A stretch of DNA of 64,000 nt from Rhizophagus irregularis. Its lineage: Eukaryota; Glomeromycota; Glomeromycetes; Glomerales; Glomeraceae. The notes below the pieces were generated by a model that was not told the origin of the DNA, ran no database searches, and saw only the letters and a program-made list of their open reading frames with translations. The position numbers and the translations under genes are program-made. This document shows, piece by piece, positions 33,769 through 47,142 of the stretch. The stretch lies in contig NC_089451.1 in NCBI RefSeq assembly GCF_026210795.1, positions 728,001 through 792,000 on the forward strand, written 5' to 3'. The number at the start of each line of letters is the position of its first letter. Position 1 is the stretch's first letter.

Positions 33769-36700
33769 TATATATAAATATATGAAATGGATTTGTTCAA
33801 AGAGGAGAGAAACCCTGATGTAAAAAAAACGTCAGTTTATTTATTATAAAAGAAACACTATTTATTATATATATATAATACAGTGAGTGAAAAAGTGAAA
33901 AGTGGTTTATGTATTTTTTTTTGTGGTGTCAACTGATAAATGTACAAACAAAGTAAAAAGAAAACGATTATTTTTTGTTGTATTTAAAATTATTTTTTTT
34001 TTTTTTCTCTCTTTGGGCGCTGGGAATAAGTTGTATCAATAAAAGAGAAAAAAAAAAAAAATTGAGAACAGGGAGCGTGCTTGATATTGAGGAGGAATGA
34101 AAAATTGATTAGTAGGAAAAGTTGAATCGAAAAGGAAATTGCGGCGCAAATGTTTTTGTAACATCATGCATTAAAGCACCGATTTTCATGAGCTAGTTTG
34201 AATATCATGATTTTTTTTAACAATAATGAATTCACGTATTGGAAGGTCAAAATATATTAAATAGATTCGGGAACATGTGAATTCAAAAGTCAGCGGGCCA
34301 AAACGCTGTACAACCTTAATTTCATGAAAGCCGCCACTCATTTCTTTCTTTACACGTTTTGCAATACTTTAAAAGTAAAGCATAAAATATATATACCAAA
34401 TAAAGGGTATAATATCTTTATACAGGAAACAATTGTGTGATATAATAATTTTCGTATTTTAATAATAATATGATAAATAAATTATATTATGAAAAAATAT
34501 ACAATGTCATAATTATATCATCTGATATAATTTTTATAATTATAACTAACTGACAAAGGAAAAGATTCGAAAGATTGTTTTTTAGGGGTTTGTTGTTCAA
34601 AATATTCCGACTTGCCGACCTTCAAAAAAATTGCTCGTGAAAGTCATCCAATACTGGTTTGAAAAGCGGTTTGATCTTGAACACAATTTTTTGAGTATTG
34701 TTTTTATTATCAAATCAGTATATAATTTTTTTTTTTATTGATCTTCGTAGAAATAAGAGATTCTCTGTGATATTTTAATATAATCATAAGGGATTTAATT
34801 AATATCCCTTCTTAAAGGAATCTAGAATAAGGTAATCTTCAGGTGTTAATTCACATGTATTATATGTAATGAATTTATTTTTAGTATATAATGGTGATTA
34901 CTGATGAACTATTATTTACTATCTATGTAAATGAAATTTTGTGCAGAATGGAAAATTTGGAATTTATAAAATAATTTTTTTAGTAAAAAGACAAGAAAAA
35001 AAAAAGGAGTTCAAAAAAAGAAATATTATTTTACAAATAATTTTTTTAACTTTGAAAATAAATGCATGCAAAACATTAAATTGTTTGCATCAAAATGAAA
35101 AAGTTAAAAAAAGAAAAAAGAAAAAAAAGAAAAAAAAAACACGTCGGAATTATCGAGTCTAATTTATATATTTAGGATGATATAAAACGCGAGGGGGCGA
35201 ATAACAACAAATATTACTCGTTTCAAAAGTCCGAAAGAGACTTAGACTAACGCTTAGCAGATGCTTCATGACGTTCACATTACGTCAAATCTTTGAAAGT
35301 AAATTGTAATGTAAATCAATAAAATCTTTTTGACACTTTTTTACCGAATAATTTTATTAGCGGGGGGGAAATTATTCAATTTTGGGAACTTATTTTTCTT
35401 TTCCGTTCAAAGGTAATTTAAGCATCATGAAAATTAAAATAAAATATGTAAAATTATATGTCGATTACACATGTAACTTAATGAAGAAATTCAAATAAAG
35501 AAATTGGTAGATCATTTTTTGCTTTCGAAAAGACGATTTTTAGACAATCATTCAAATCTATTACACTTAATAAAGAATATTGATACTCGTTTTGCATCTT
35601 TTATTTTAACATGACCAATTGAATTTTCGATCTTCACATTTTTTTTTTTTTTTTTTTTTTTTTGCGAAAAAAGAAAAAATGATTTTTTTTTTTAAATATC
35701 TGATATTCATAATATGATAACTCCGAAGTAATGATAATTATCGGGCAGCCAATTATACTTTTATTAGCAAGTCATGTTTGTTTGCTTATTTATAAATATT
35801 ATGCAGGGTATGTAAATGTTTGAATGAATTATCATTTGATTAACTAATTTAAGTAAATGATTTCGTCCAATCCGCGTAATTTTAATATACAAATTAACTG
35901 TTAATTTATTATGCATTAATTTATTTAATTACTGATAAAAAAAAAAAACTTACTGATTAAAAAAAAAATGATTAATGATTAAAATGAAACAATATAAATA
36001 TTTTATTTAGATTATCTGTTGTGTAATTTTACTGCGGTAATTTTTTATTGACACGTTTATTTGTCGGAATTAAATGGAATTGGATTGTCATTAAATCTCA
36101 TGCATCTGAAAAAATTTTTTTTTTTCTTCTCTTCTTCCCCACAGTGATATTTGAACGTGGATGATAAATTTGTGAAATTCATTTTTTTTTTAAAAAAAAA
36201 TCTTTTTTTTTTCAATTTATTATCTATATTTAAAAAATTTCATCTTTTTCATGGTATATTTATTCTCACGCACGGTGAATTGTGAGACCCTTTAAAAAAT
36301 TGTCACACGACACAAATATGAGGGTCATTTTAGTAAAATGTCAAAATGTCTAATAGAAACAAAAAAATCGGGTTTTTTTTCTTGATTTTATCTCATGTGG
36401 GAAATTTCCCGCAAAAAGTGATAAAACTTTGATTTTTTTTTTTTTATTTTTAATTCTGTTGCATTTTTTTTTTTTTTTTAAAGTAATAGTTCTTAACTTT
36501 ATAAATATAAATAAATTATTATTATAAATTATTTATAATTTGAATAAATATATTTACATACATATTTTTATGTATGTATGTACATAGTATAATTGTATAT
36601 CATTCTTTTTTAGCGAACGGACAATCGGATAAAAAAAAAATTTCTTCTGACATATGATACTACGCCACTCATCAAAAAAATTTATACATACTACGCCTAC

Positions 36701-38370
36701 TCGCTTATTTAATGCATTTAAGCATTGCCCAGTAAAAAAAAATTCTATATATTGTTCCGTTTTTGATGTAATCATGTTATACAAATGACATAAATGACAT
36801 AAATTCATGGGTTAAAAAAGAGATTTCGATTCTTTAGCCACGCAAACACGCATTGTAGTACACACAAAAATGTCATTTAACTCATTTTTAATACAGCCGA
36901 AATTTTCCTTTATTTTTTTTTTTATTTCCACATGTAAAAATGAAAATTATTTATTGCTTATCCGCCAAACAAGGAGATTTTTTTTTTATTTCTACTTGAT
37001 TTTTTGTTTTCCTAATTTATCAATAATTATCCGTTATACCGTAATGGTAATTCTGGCCGAGATTAAATATTTGAAGACATGTGATTTTTGTCTCTTGTTG
37101 GTAAAAAAAAAATAACGCGCTATTCACAAAGAAATTTTTTTTTTTTTTTTTTTTCCTGCGCGATGGTTTATTAGAACATTTTTATGCTGTTTACTTTCGT
37201 AAAACTATTTTTATTTAATTTATTCAATGATTTCATTTTTAGTAACGCTGACTACTGACTACAGTAGAAAATAATTCATCCTAAACCATAAGTATTAACT
37301 AATGGAACCGCCTTTCCTTTTATTTTTATATTAATTATTATACTGTACTAGCAGAAACCCCCAAAAAGATTAATTTACCATTTTTAATCCAAAAATAAAA
37401 TAATCATGATCACGTGACTAATATGAACATCTCAAAATGAAATGTTTTTAGAAAAAAAATAAAAAATTTTATGTTGTTCGCAAAATGGAACCAATCAGTG
37501 AAACTAAATTATTAGTTTATTAAGAATAAAGGAAAATGATTTTTTCTATATATAAAAAAAAAAATTGAGAGAAATCGTTTTAGCCTTATAAATTTTTTTA
37601 AAATCGTAATAAAAAAATTTTTTTTTTTTTAATGAATAGGTGGTGTCAAAATTCTTGAGTTACGGCGTCGGCGTTACGCCATATGTCGAAATTATTTACC
37701 ATAAAAATATTACGCCATTACGGTATACAGCATAAAGCCGTAATTAGTTTCGCAGCCGTACCGCAACACGTATTACAATTTCGACGGCATCTAAATAATT
37801 ATGAAATTAATTTTGTGCCAATCCGTGAGAATTTGGCATTATTTTAATAATAAATTTTGGGGGGAAATAACTCAATATCTAATGACTGTAGAAGTGAGAA
37901 ATATAGCTCATTAAAATCGTCTTATTGAGACGAATTTAATGGTAATAATTTATCTCTCTAGAGTTGATAGATGACGAGAAATCTTAAAATATTTTTTAGA
38001 TTCAAATCTGCTGGGGACAAAAAAATAAAAAATCGTAAATTTTGAAGAATTGATTTTTTGAGCTTATAGGAAAGTGTCTTTTTTTCTAAAAAAATTCTTG
38101 AATTGGTATAAGTATTCGTAGTTATGAATTTATTTTATAATATGGCCCCTACACATTTTAGAACATATAAAAATTACATATAAATTTACCCCAAATTTAT
38201 ATATAGTGATTGTGCCGGATTCAGCACTTAAAAAAAAAATGTATTTTAATCCAATCATAACAGATAATAATTATTAAAAATCCTATTCGTCACCCTTATT
38301 CGTCACGGAAGTAATTCCTCCGGTAATTTTCTTATAACTTTATTTTATTTTGTTATTTTATTTTTTACTT
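33766..38370. other. Long intergenic region, promoter side of the Opi1-like gene
   Basis: No gene supported. It is AT-rich with many poly(A/T) runs (notably 35640-35662 and 37131-37154); Lys- or Phe-rich frames follow these runs. At 37640-37800 lies a short GC-richer patch with repeated ACGCC/GCCGTA words in both orientations, perhaps a small MITE. At 37885-37985 is a copy of the CGTCT-hairpin repeat also seen at 8.4-8.7 and 46.5 kb. Confidence 0.4.
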
Positions 38371-38500
38371 CAAATCATCACCGTTGGCCAGAATTATCAA
38401 TTTTACCGGCACTATATTTTTTTAATGCTGGTCGATCGTCATAATTTCAGTCACCGGTGATTATCACCCCGGTGATAGTTAGAAAAATTCTTATTTCACT
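38371..38500. mobile_element. Second copy of the GGTGATCATCACC-type MITE
   Basis: The stretch containing GTTGGCCAGAATTATCAATT, ACCGG, GCTGGTCGAT and GGTGAT aligns closely with 6845-6963. The left end is shorter here than in the first copy. Confidence 0.6.
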
Positions 38501-38504
38501 AATT

Positions 38505-40390
38505 TTAGATTTGAATAATCTTATTAATTTTTATTTTAATTAATAATACTGTAAATAATCTTATTAATTATTATTTTAATTAATAATACTTTGAATAATC
38601 TTATTAATTTTTATTTTAATTAATAATACTTTGAATAATCTTATTAATTTTTATTTTAATATTCAATTTTATTCCCATCTTGAAATTTGGTCAAGAAAAA
38701 AGCAAGGCATATTTATACCTTTTGCTATTATTTTATTATAATTTTATTATATTATCAAGCTGGGAAAAGTATTAGATTTGAATAATCTTATTAATTTTTA
38801 TTTTAATATTCAATTTTATTCCCATCTTGAAATTTGGTCAAGAAAAAAGCAAGGCATATTTATACCTTTTGCTATTATTTTATTATAATTTTATTTAATT
38901 ATAATATTATTATTTTATTATATTATCGAGCTGGGAAAAGTATTAGATTTGAATAATCTTATTAATTTTTATTTTAATATTCAATTTTATTCCCATCTTG
39001 AAATTTGGTCAAGAAAAAAGCAAGGCATATTTATACCTTTTGCTATTATTTTATTATAATTTTATTTAATTATAATATTATTATTTCATTAATATTATCG
39101 AGCTGGAGAAAGTATTAGATTTGAATAATCTTATTAATTTTTATTTTAATATTCAATTTTATTCCCATCTTGAAATTTGATCAAGAAAAAAGCAAGGCAT
39201 ATTTATACCTTTTGCTATTATTTTATTATAATTTTATTTAATTATAATATTATTATTTTATTATATTATCGAGCTGGGGAGAGTATTAGATTTGAATAAT
39301 CTTATTAATTTTTATTTTAATATTCAATTTTATTCCCATCTTCCCCATCTTGAAATTTGATCAAGAAAAAAGCAAGGCATATTTATACCTTTTGCTATTA
39401 TTTTATTATAATTTTTATTTAATTATAATTTTATCATTTTATTATATTATCGAGCTGGAGGAGAGTTAAACAAAGTATTAATTTTTATTTAATATTCAAT
39501 TTTATCCCCCATCTCGAAATTTGGTCAAGAAAAAAGGAAGGCATATTTATACCTTTTACTATTATTTCATTATATTATCGAGCTGGAAAAAGTATTAGAT
39601 TTGAATAATCTTATTAATTTTTATTTTAATATTCAATTTTATTCCCATCTTGAAATTTGGTCAAGAAAAAAGAAAGACATATTTATACCTTTTGCTATTA
39701 TTTTATTATAATTTTATTTAATTATAATATTATTATTTCATTATATTATCGAGCTGAGGAAGTATTAGATTTGAATAATCTTATTAATTTTTATTTTAAT
39801 ATTCAATTTTATTCCCATCTTGAAATTTGATCAAGAAAAAAGCAAGGCATATTTATACCTTTTGCTATTATTTTATTATAATTTTATTTAATTATAATAT
39901 TATTATTTTATTATATTATCGAGCTGGGGAGAGTATTAGATTTGAATAATCTTATTAATTTTTATTTTAATATTCAATTTTATTCCCATCTTCATCTTGA
40001 AATTTGATCAAGAAAAAAGCAAGGCATATTTATACCTTTTGCTATTATTTTATTATAATTTTATTTAATTATAATATTATTATTTTATTATATTATCGAG
40101 CTGGGGAGAGTATTAGATTTGAATAATCTTATTAATTTTTATTTAAATATTCAATTTTATCTCCATCTCGAAATTTGGTCAAGAAAAAAGCAAGGCATAT
40201 TTATACCTTTTGCTATTATTTTATTATAATTTTTATTTAATTATAATTTTATCATTTTATTATATTATCGAGCTGGAGGAGAGTTAAACAAAGTATTAAT
40301 TTTTATTTAATATTCAATTTTATCCCCCATCTCGAAATTTGGTCAAGAAAAAAGGAAGGCATATTTATACCTTTTGCTAAGCTACTCATC
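38505..40390. repeat. Satellite-like tandem array, ~172-bp monomer
   Basis: About ten units. ATTAGATTTGAATAATC recurs near 38771, 38942, 39114, 39287, 39595, 39768, 39938 and 40111, giving a period near 172 bp. Each monomer also holds ATTCAATTTTATTCCCATCT, GAAATTTGGTCAAGAAAAAA and TTATACCTTTTGCTATTATT, and ends in TATCGAGCTGG. Two near-identical variant units (at 39470-39560 and 40275-40380, with GGAGAGTTAAACAAAG) show higher-order duplication. The first 200 bases are shorter 60-bp sub-repeats. Confidence 0.9.
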
Positions 40391-40689
40391 GCACCTTATT
40401 TGTTTTATTATAAATTTATAAATTGTCCATCGCACCTTATTTGGTTCATTATAATATTTTAAATTAATTAATAATTTATTTCAATATTTATTATCAGTTA
40501 TATCAAACATAATTATAATGATTATTATAATTTCAATAATTTTAACCAATAGTTTATTATTAAGAGTTTCATAATAAATCACGAATAAAAAATTAAAAAA
40601 TTTTATATAAAATTTATATATAGTTTTAATTTAATGAAACTTTGATTATAATCTAAAATACATTAAGAATGAAAAAATCTATAATTCCG

Positions 40690-41480
40690 TTACATCATAT
40701 TACAGTTCATATGATTTTTACAGACTTTTAATAATCATACCAAAGTCAAAAATAATTAAAATTTGGAATGAACAAAAGATAAAATTAAATGAGATCAAAA
40801 TGAGATTAAATGAAACCAAAAATAAAAGATACAAGGTTAGAATAAACCAAAACCAAAAGATAAAATAAATGAGAAGATAAATGAATAGCCAAAATTGAAG
40901 TAAAACCAAAATCAACAATAAAGTAAAAATGAAATCATAAAGCCAAAGTATAAAGAAAATAAAAAATCTCAACCAAAAGAAAAGAAGCCCAAGAAGAAAC
41001 CCAAAAAGAAACCCAAGGAAGAACACGAAAAGAAATCCAAAAAAAAAACCAAAAAAATCCAAAGAAAAGACCCAAGAAAGAAACCCAATAAACCCCAAAA
41101 AAAAATCCAAAGAAAAGACACAAGAAAGAAACCCAATGAAACCCAAGAAGAAATCCAAAGAAAAAGTCCAAGAAAAAAAGCACAGCCAAAATAGAAGAAA
41201 TCCAAATGAAAAATGAAAAAAAAACTAGTTAGTTACTGTAAAAAACTAGAACTGAAATTCTGAAAAACTTGACTTACCATTTACTGGAATACCGAAGTTG
41301 AAAAGTCTACAAAAAAGAAAAGGGTAATTAGGGAACAATAGCAAAAAAAAAGAAAACAAATATTATAAAAGAAAAAGATTAAAAGTTTAAGAAAAGGCGT
41401 TAAAAATGGTAAAGGACGTTAAAAGACATTAAGAATGTTAAAGGTTGTCAAAGACGTTGAAGGATGTTAAAGAATATCAT
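40690..41480 (-). repeat. Dispersed TTCTTGGGTTTC-rich element, copy 2 (inverted)
   Basis: The reverse complement of this segment matches 22300-22870: the same GGGTTTCATTGG low-complexity core, then the ACTTTTCAACTTCGGTATTC block preceded by a T-rich tract ending TAG. It continues into a TTTAACAT-rich stretch shared with 5970-6060. Phe-rich frames on the minus strand are compositional artefacts. Confidence 0.5.
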
Positions 41481-41645
41481 TATATAAAATAAAAATTAAT
41501 TGGTGATTTATAAATTATTTAATATTTTTTTAAAAAAATTAATTGTGATTTATAAATTATTTAATATTTTGTATAAGTTAACGCCCATATTTTTTTTTAT
41601 CAATATTATTCATTATCTGTTACAAAATTAACAAAGTAAATCAAC

Positions 41646-41960
41646 ATGACGATTGAATATATAATCGTAATGGCTGTCCAAATATATGATAATTTAAATA
41701 ATTTAAATCAAATATATAATAATCCATACCAAATATATAATAATCCATATCAAATATATAATAATTCATATCAAATATATAATAATTCATATCAAATATA
41801 TAAAAATTCACGTCAATTTCATAAATGTCAATTTTATAATCAATTATATCAATTATATCAATTAATAAATAATTTTAATCAATATCATATTATAATTTCA
41901 ATAATTTTAATCATAGTTACCATAGTTATTATTAAGAGGTTTATTAACTTGCTCACTTAA
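41646..41960 (+). CDS. Small repetitive ORF with hydrophobic tail (doubtful)
   Basis: 104 codons from ATG to TAA. The middle contains about five copies of a 21-bp repeat encoding QIYNNxY, then QLYQLYQL, then a hydrophobic stretch (IIISIILIIVTIVII) that could span a membrane. A second, stop-ridden version beginning MTIEYII is at 42494-42690, with similar ATCGCACTT-rich flanks (40385-42470). It is AT-driven and may be chance; the duplicated start is the only argument for a gene. Confidence 0.2.
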   Translation: MTIEYIIVMAVQIYDNLNNLNQIYNNPYQIYNNPYQIYNNSYQIYNNSYQIYKNSRQFHKCQFYNQLYQLYQLINNFNQYHIIISIILIIVTIVIIKRFINLLT

Positions 41961-44039
41961 TAAAAAAAGATGTATTTTAATTCAATAGTAAATAAATAAT
42001 AATTTTAATCAAAATATATTTTAATTTTATTTTGTTTTATTTTAAATCAATAAATTTATTTTTATAAGTTATTGTGCTTTTGCAACGATTAATATCAGTT
42101 ATTTAACCAATGATTTGGCTACTTAGGTCAAATCTGTGATTTTCGTATGACCCATTGTATGTATGGACTTTAGCTTATTTTTGATTTTAAAATATATTTA
42201 ATATAACGGAGCACGGAGCAGTCGGAGCACGGAGCACGATAATTTGTTTTATTATAATATTATAAATTATTCATCGCACTTAATTATTAACAAGGTAAAA
42301 ATATTTTTTTTTTAATATTATTAATTATCCATCGCACTTTATTATTAACAAAAGTAAGTCAATAATTTTATTTTTGTTTTTTTATTATTATAAATTATAT
42401 TATTCATCGCACTCAATAATTTGTTTTTTTTATTAATATTATAAATTATTCATCGCACTTATTAACAAAGTAATTCAAAATATCCATAATCAACATGACG
42501 ATTGAATATATTATAATTATAATCAAAATGGTTATTAATTTATATCACTGAAATATATAATAATTCATATCAATTTTATAATAATTAATTTATATCAGAA
42601 TAATTTTAATCAATATATTACAATTTTAATAATTTTAATCATAATTACAGTATTATTAAGAGTTTTGCTAACTTGCCTTTTGAGTTAAATAACCTGGGTT
42701 AAATCACCTTAAAATTTATATTTTACATTAATCATTTTTAAAAAAACAAAAAAAAAAAAATTATTTGTATTATTATTCATTTTACTTTATATAGTAAATT
42801 TTATTTATTTAGACATTATAGAGCATAAATAACCAAGTTTTCTTGCATTTTTCATTGTGACCACAATTTTGAAAATTTGGGCAAAATTATACTATAATTA
42901 TACAAAATTTATTAGGTTAAAATTAGTTTAATTTTTATACATTTATAAAAGGTGTATATTTATAAAAAAATTTATTTTGAAGATTTAACATAACCAATAT
43001 TAAAATGATTCTAATAGTATAAATTCATGTTTTAGTATAAATATTAATAAAATTATAGTTTAATGAAAAAATATTATATATTATTTAACCAAAAATGATT
43101 GATAAATTGCGGCCTTTCCAATAAATTTTCAACTTTGCCTATTATTTGATATATCTGATTATGCCATTTATTACTGGAATGTAATTAAACAGATCAAACA
43201 GATCATGTTATTTAATCAATTTTTTATTATAATAAAACATCAAATATTGGATTCATTTTTTATGCTAAGAAAAAAATGCATTAAGGTTTATACCATAATA
43301 TACATTTAATGAACAGTCACATAGCATTTAAAATGTTCTTGTTTATTTTTTATAATTAAATAATGTATTAAATGTATTATATATACATCTCACCCATACT
43401 TATATAAAAAGTAAATACTTGAACTATAAGTGAAACTTTATTAATGTTTACATTTGAGAAATTCAGTAATAAAAACAGCTTATAAAAGTTCAAATTTGCT
43501 TGATGAACATATCAAATTTTCTTTTGTCAAAAAAAGGAAAATCACTTATGCATAAACAATTATTTATGCTGATTTTGCATCAGTCTTTTAAGGAATAACA
43601 AACATTATTTTTTGCAATAAATTTTATTTTTCTGAATAAGAATTACAGAAATTATATGATTAAAATAAGATATTTGATTAAACTACCAAGTTAATATATA
43701 AAATAAAATATAATTTTATTAATTAGAAAGTACAGAAGATGAAATATTTAAAACTAAAATATGAATTTGTGGAAAATGAATTCAATTTTTTATAATATGA
43801 CTAATCAGTAGGAGTAGATGATTTATTCAATTTATCAATAAAATGATTAATTCTTTTCTAATTAACAAAAAATAATTAGTTATTATATATATGATTTCTT
43901 GAATTATAAATATATTTTTTTTTTTGCAAGGTAGTGCAATTTATGAGTTTATTAGTTATACAAAAGTACAGGAGTGTCTGCTAAATATATAACTAATCTA
44001 TTAAAACTCTGAACCAGTTCCCCATCCTATAGATTGCTC
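41961..44039. other. AT-rich repeat-derived DNA, no gene
   Basis: 42200-42480 holds four copies of ATTATCCATCGCACTT-like words separated by AT runs. The rest (42720-44039) is featureless AT-rich sequence in which I see nothing. Confidence 0.35.
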
Positions 44040-44049
44040 CTGTGCCCTA

Positions 44050-45140
44050 TCATCACCAATATAAAATTCACCTATATCCTCCCATAGTAGCTATTAGATT
44101 ATATAGGATCATTATTATTATATGGCTTCAGTATGTGCTTTCACTACCCTCTAAACAAAAAGAAAAATTATATTTGTATTTGTACATCTTAGTATTATTA
44201 TATACCTTCCAAATCACCCTATTTCCTTCTCTGATAAGTTGGTCTATAGTTTTTCCAAGAGCAATTGACCATTGTTCACTATGTTTAAGAATTTTCCTTC
44301 CCTTTAAGTCATAAGTATCGCTTACATTTGTTGAGTTAGAGTTCGTTCATATGTAATATATTGATGTGCTGGTATTTTCTTTCTTAAGTCTTGCTTCTTG
44401 ATTCCTTTTGTGCGTTCCCATTCTGTTATTAAGTTGCAACGTGGTTGCCAAATGATTTTATAAAATTCATTAATAAATATTTCTAAAAAAAGAGTAGTAA
44501 TTGTTAGTGTAGCTTTTTCTGACTTAACAATAAGCTTGATTTCTCTATATTTTTCTTTAGGAAAAAAATTTTTTAGCATTAGATGTACGAAGGGAATAGG
44601 TAACTCTTGATTAGGATCTATTGTATGGCTAAAAAAATTTCTATTCCACAAAAGTAATAGTTGTGTATCCTCTTGATTTAGTTGGAGATATTTCTCTTGC
44701 GAAAGCAAGTCTTTAAAGCATTTGATCACATTTATGCATAGTGTTGTTCGCCACCATTAACCATTTGTCTCTAAGTTGCTAACAATAGATTATGTGATCA
44801 TCGTCTTCATTTTCTTCAAGACACATTCTGCACTTTACATCTCCATATAGATCATATCTCCTTTCTTTCATAATCTCTAAAGTTGGTAGCAGATTATTTG
44901 TCAGTTTCAGGTGCTTAATAAATCTGTCATTTATTATTGATGTTGTACAATTAAGACCTGTGTTTTTTTTAAGTAATGCCCACGTGACTTTTTCTTCTAT
45001 CACACATGTTGTGTCTTAAAAAATTGTTCTGTGTGCATGATTAAAGGACCATGCTACCTCTAATATGGACTCACATATATTATCTATAAATTTTCTAATG
45101 TGTCTGTCAACTCTTTTACCATCCCAATATATATCATATG
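44050..45140 (-). pseudogene. LINE (non-LTR retrotransposon) C-terminal relic
   Basis: Minus-strand frames read in order KRVDRHIRKFIDNICESILE, a TAA, DTTCVIEEKVTWALLKKNTG, then a zinc-type motif CRMCLEENEDDDHIIYC at about 44779-44830. The pattern C-x2-C...H-x4-C is the knuckle common after the reverse transcriptase domain of LINEs. Coding-like sequence continues (DKWLMVANN; PIPFVHLMLKNFFPKEKY; CNLITEWERTKGIKKQDLRK) to about 44060. In-frame stops at three or more places, one at a probable Gln position, mark it as dead. The reverse transcriptase core is absent, as expected for a truncated copy. Family identity is inferred from the motif and general pattern. Confidence 0.6.
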
Positions 45141-46304
45141 AATTATAAATATATTATTAACAAACTTATAAGTAATAAACTATATAAATTTGCAATAATT
45201 AGAATTATAATCAAAAAATTAGTACTTCTGTGAATAACAGCACTTTTCCAATTTGCCTAAAATAATATAAGCCATCAAAAGCTATATTAATACTAAATAA
45301 TTTAATACAACTTCCTATTAAATTATAACTAATTAGTTTGAATGTTATTTAGTAAACAGTAGTAATGATAAGAATAACTTACTACCAATAAGAATTCTAA
45401 ATGTATTATTGAAAGTACTACTTCTTTCATTTTTCTTATTAAAAAAAATTCAGAAATCTAGTTTTCTTCTATGTTTGTGATCATTAGATATTTATTGTTT
45501 CTTTGAACTATTAGACTTATTAGTGTTGGTCTTCATAAATAGTTGTAAGTCTAAAAGTCAAGTAAATATAATAGTTGTAAATTAGAATTATAATTTTTTA
45601 GCTAATTACAATGATGTAGTATTTATAGCTAATATAAAAAATCTGTGAAAATATACTGAAACCGTTATTATTATGATTTATAATTTACATTTATAATATT
45701 ACAACCACTAAAATTGTAATTTAATATATAATAATCATTACTTAATCATTATTTACAGCAACTACCTTTAAGACTTACTATTAGCTTTGATTTCATAAAT
45801 TTATAATTAAATATTTATGTATGTTGTATTTGTATGTACTAATGAAAATTTTTACTTACTATATAAATTTAAGATGATTCATATTAAATACTTCTTTGAA
45901 CATCAAATGACAATATTTGTGAATATAAGTATTTTCATTCATAATATTTTTAATGTAAGTTTAAGAAACTGAAGAGTAGATATATTATTAATATAATAAA
46001 ATAAACACAATAAAAAATAGTATTAATTTTTTAGTTTTAACAGTCAAATATACTTTTTTCATTTTTAGTTATTGAAGAATTCTATTTGGATCAATTTTAA
46101 TATTTTTTTATATATCTAACTTTTCTTTATTAGTTAAAAATTAAATAATAAATGAAAATAAGTTATTAATTATTTATTATAATGCTTCAAAAGGGTTAAA
46201 AGCATGATATTAGAAATCAGCTGATTTAAAAGAAAGTAGAAGGAGTCAAACTTCAAATCAAATTTATATATATCATATGACATTTATATATTTAAATATA
46301 AATA
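45141..46304. other. AT-rich DNA without recognised content
   Basis: No coding frame, tandem array or inverted repeat stood out. Confidence 0.4.
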
Positions 46305-46444
46305 CAGTCAACTCTCTTTATAGTTACACATTTGGGACAGTCCATATTTGGTGATTATAAAGAGATGTGACTATATAAAAAATTTCTTATATTTGTATAT
46401 CATAATTCCGGCCAAAAATTAACATAATTTTAGTCAGAATTATA

Positions 46445-46890
46445 CTTAAAACTTTATTGTATCGTAACTTCGCCAATATTAATCGTAGAGAGATGATCTT
46501 ACCGCCATTCGATTCGTCTTGATGAGACGGTTCTAATGGTATAAAATACGTCGAAATCCAATCACTAGATTAATTTCCAAAATTAAAAAAATATTAATGG
46601 TTTTTGTGTAATAACTCTGTCAATATTGATCCTAGAAAGACGATCTTACTACTATTCGATTCGTCTTGATGAGACGAATCTAATGGTATAAGATACATCG
46701 AAATCCAATCACTAGATCAATTTCCGAAATTAAAAAATATTAAATGGTTTTTAAGTAATAACTCCGTCAATATTGATCACAGAGAGATGAGCTTACCACC
46801 ATTCGATTCGTCTCGATGAGGCGATTCCAACGAGCTATAAATCGTCTTTTTACAATCACTAGGTACCGAGAAATCTAGCAAAATGTTAAA
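46445..46890. repeat. 147-bp tandem repeat with a CGATTCGTCT hairpin
   Basis: ATTCGATTCG starts at 46507, 46654 and 46801, exactly 147 bp apart. Each unit includes a GATTCGTCT-(5 bases)-AGACGAATC-like stem, best preserved in the second unit, and AATCACTAG downstream. A fourth, interrupted unit continues at 48137. Related single copies lie at 8400-8680 and 37885-37985. Confidence 0.8.
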
Positions 46891-46985
46891 TGGCGCAGTA
46901 AACGTGAATCAAGAAATATTATAATGCCGATGTTTAACATTTTGTTGAATAACTCGTTAGCCAGTGATCAGAAAAGGATAAAACT

Positions 46986-47122
46986 GGATATCTTCTATAG
47001 TGGTGCTGTTACCTGAGGAATTAAGTACTCGGTTTAATGGTTGCCCATTGAAGATGATAGGACACAGACCCGAGATTAGTCTCATAAGAAGCAATGGGTG
47101 GTCTGGCCGTAAACATTTGCAA
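46986..47122 (+). mobile_element. 5'-truncated retroposon copy
   Basis: 137 bp nearly identical to the last 138 bp of the retroposon at 47143-48116 (ATRTCTTCTATAGTGG through ACATTTGCAA). It is flanked by 16-bp direct repeats AGAAAAGGATAAAACT at 46970-46985 and 47123-47138. A 3'-end-only copy with long target duplications is the usual product of target-primed reverse transcription. Confidence 0.7.
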
Positions 47123-47142
47123 AGAAAAGGATAAAACTACCA

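Noticed and set aside
34941-37115. Lys- or Phe-rich frames in the region upstream of the Opi1-like gene
   Set aside because: They follow poly(A/T) runs and have no motif or splice support.
38505-40390. CRISPR-like array
   Set aside because: The whole ~172-bp monomer repeats, without unique spacers; the genome is eukaryotic.
41646-42690. Duplicated MTIEYII ORFs as a selfish small-protein family
   Set aside because: Only one of the two is open, the composition is strongly AT-driven and the repeat is a simple 21-bp tandem; kept only as a low-confidence feature.
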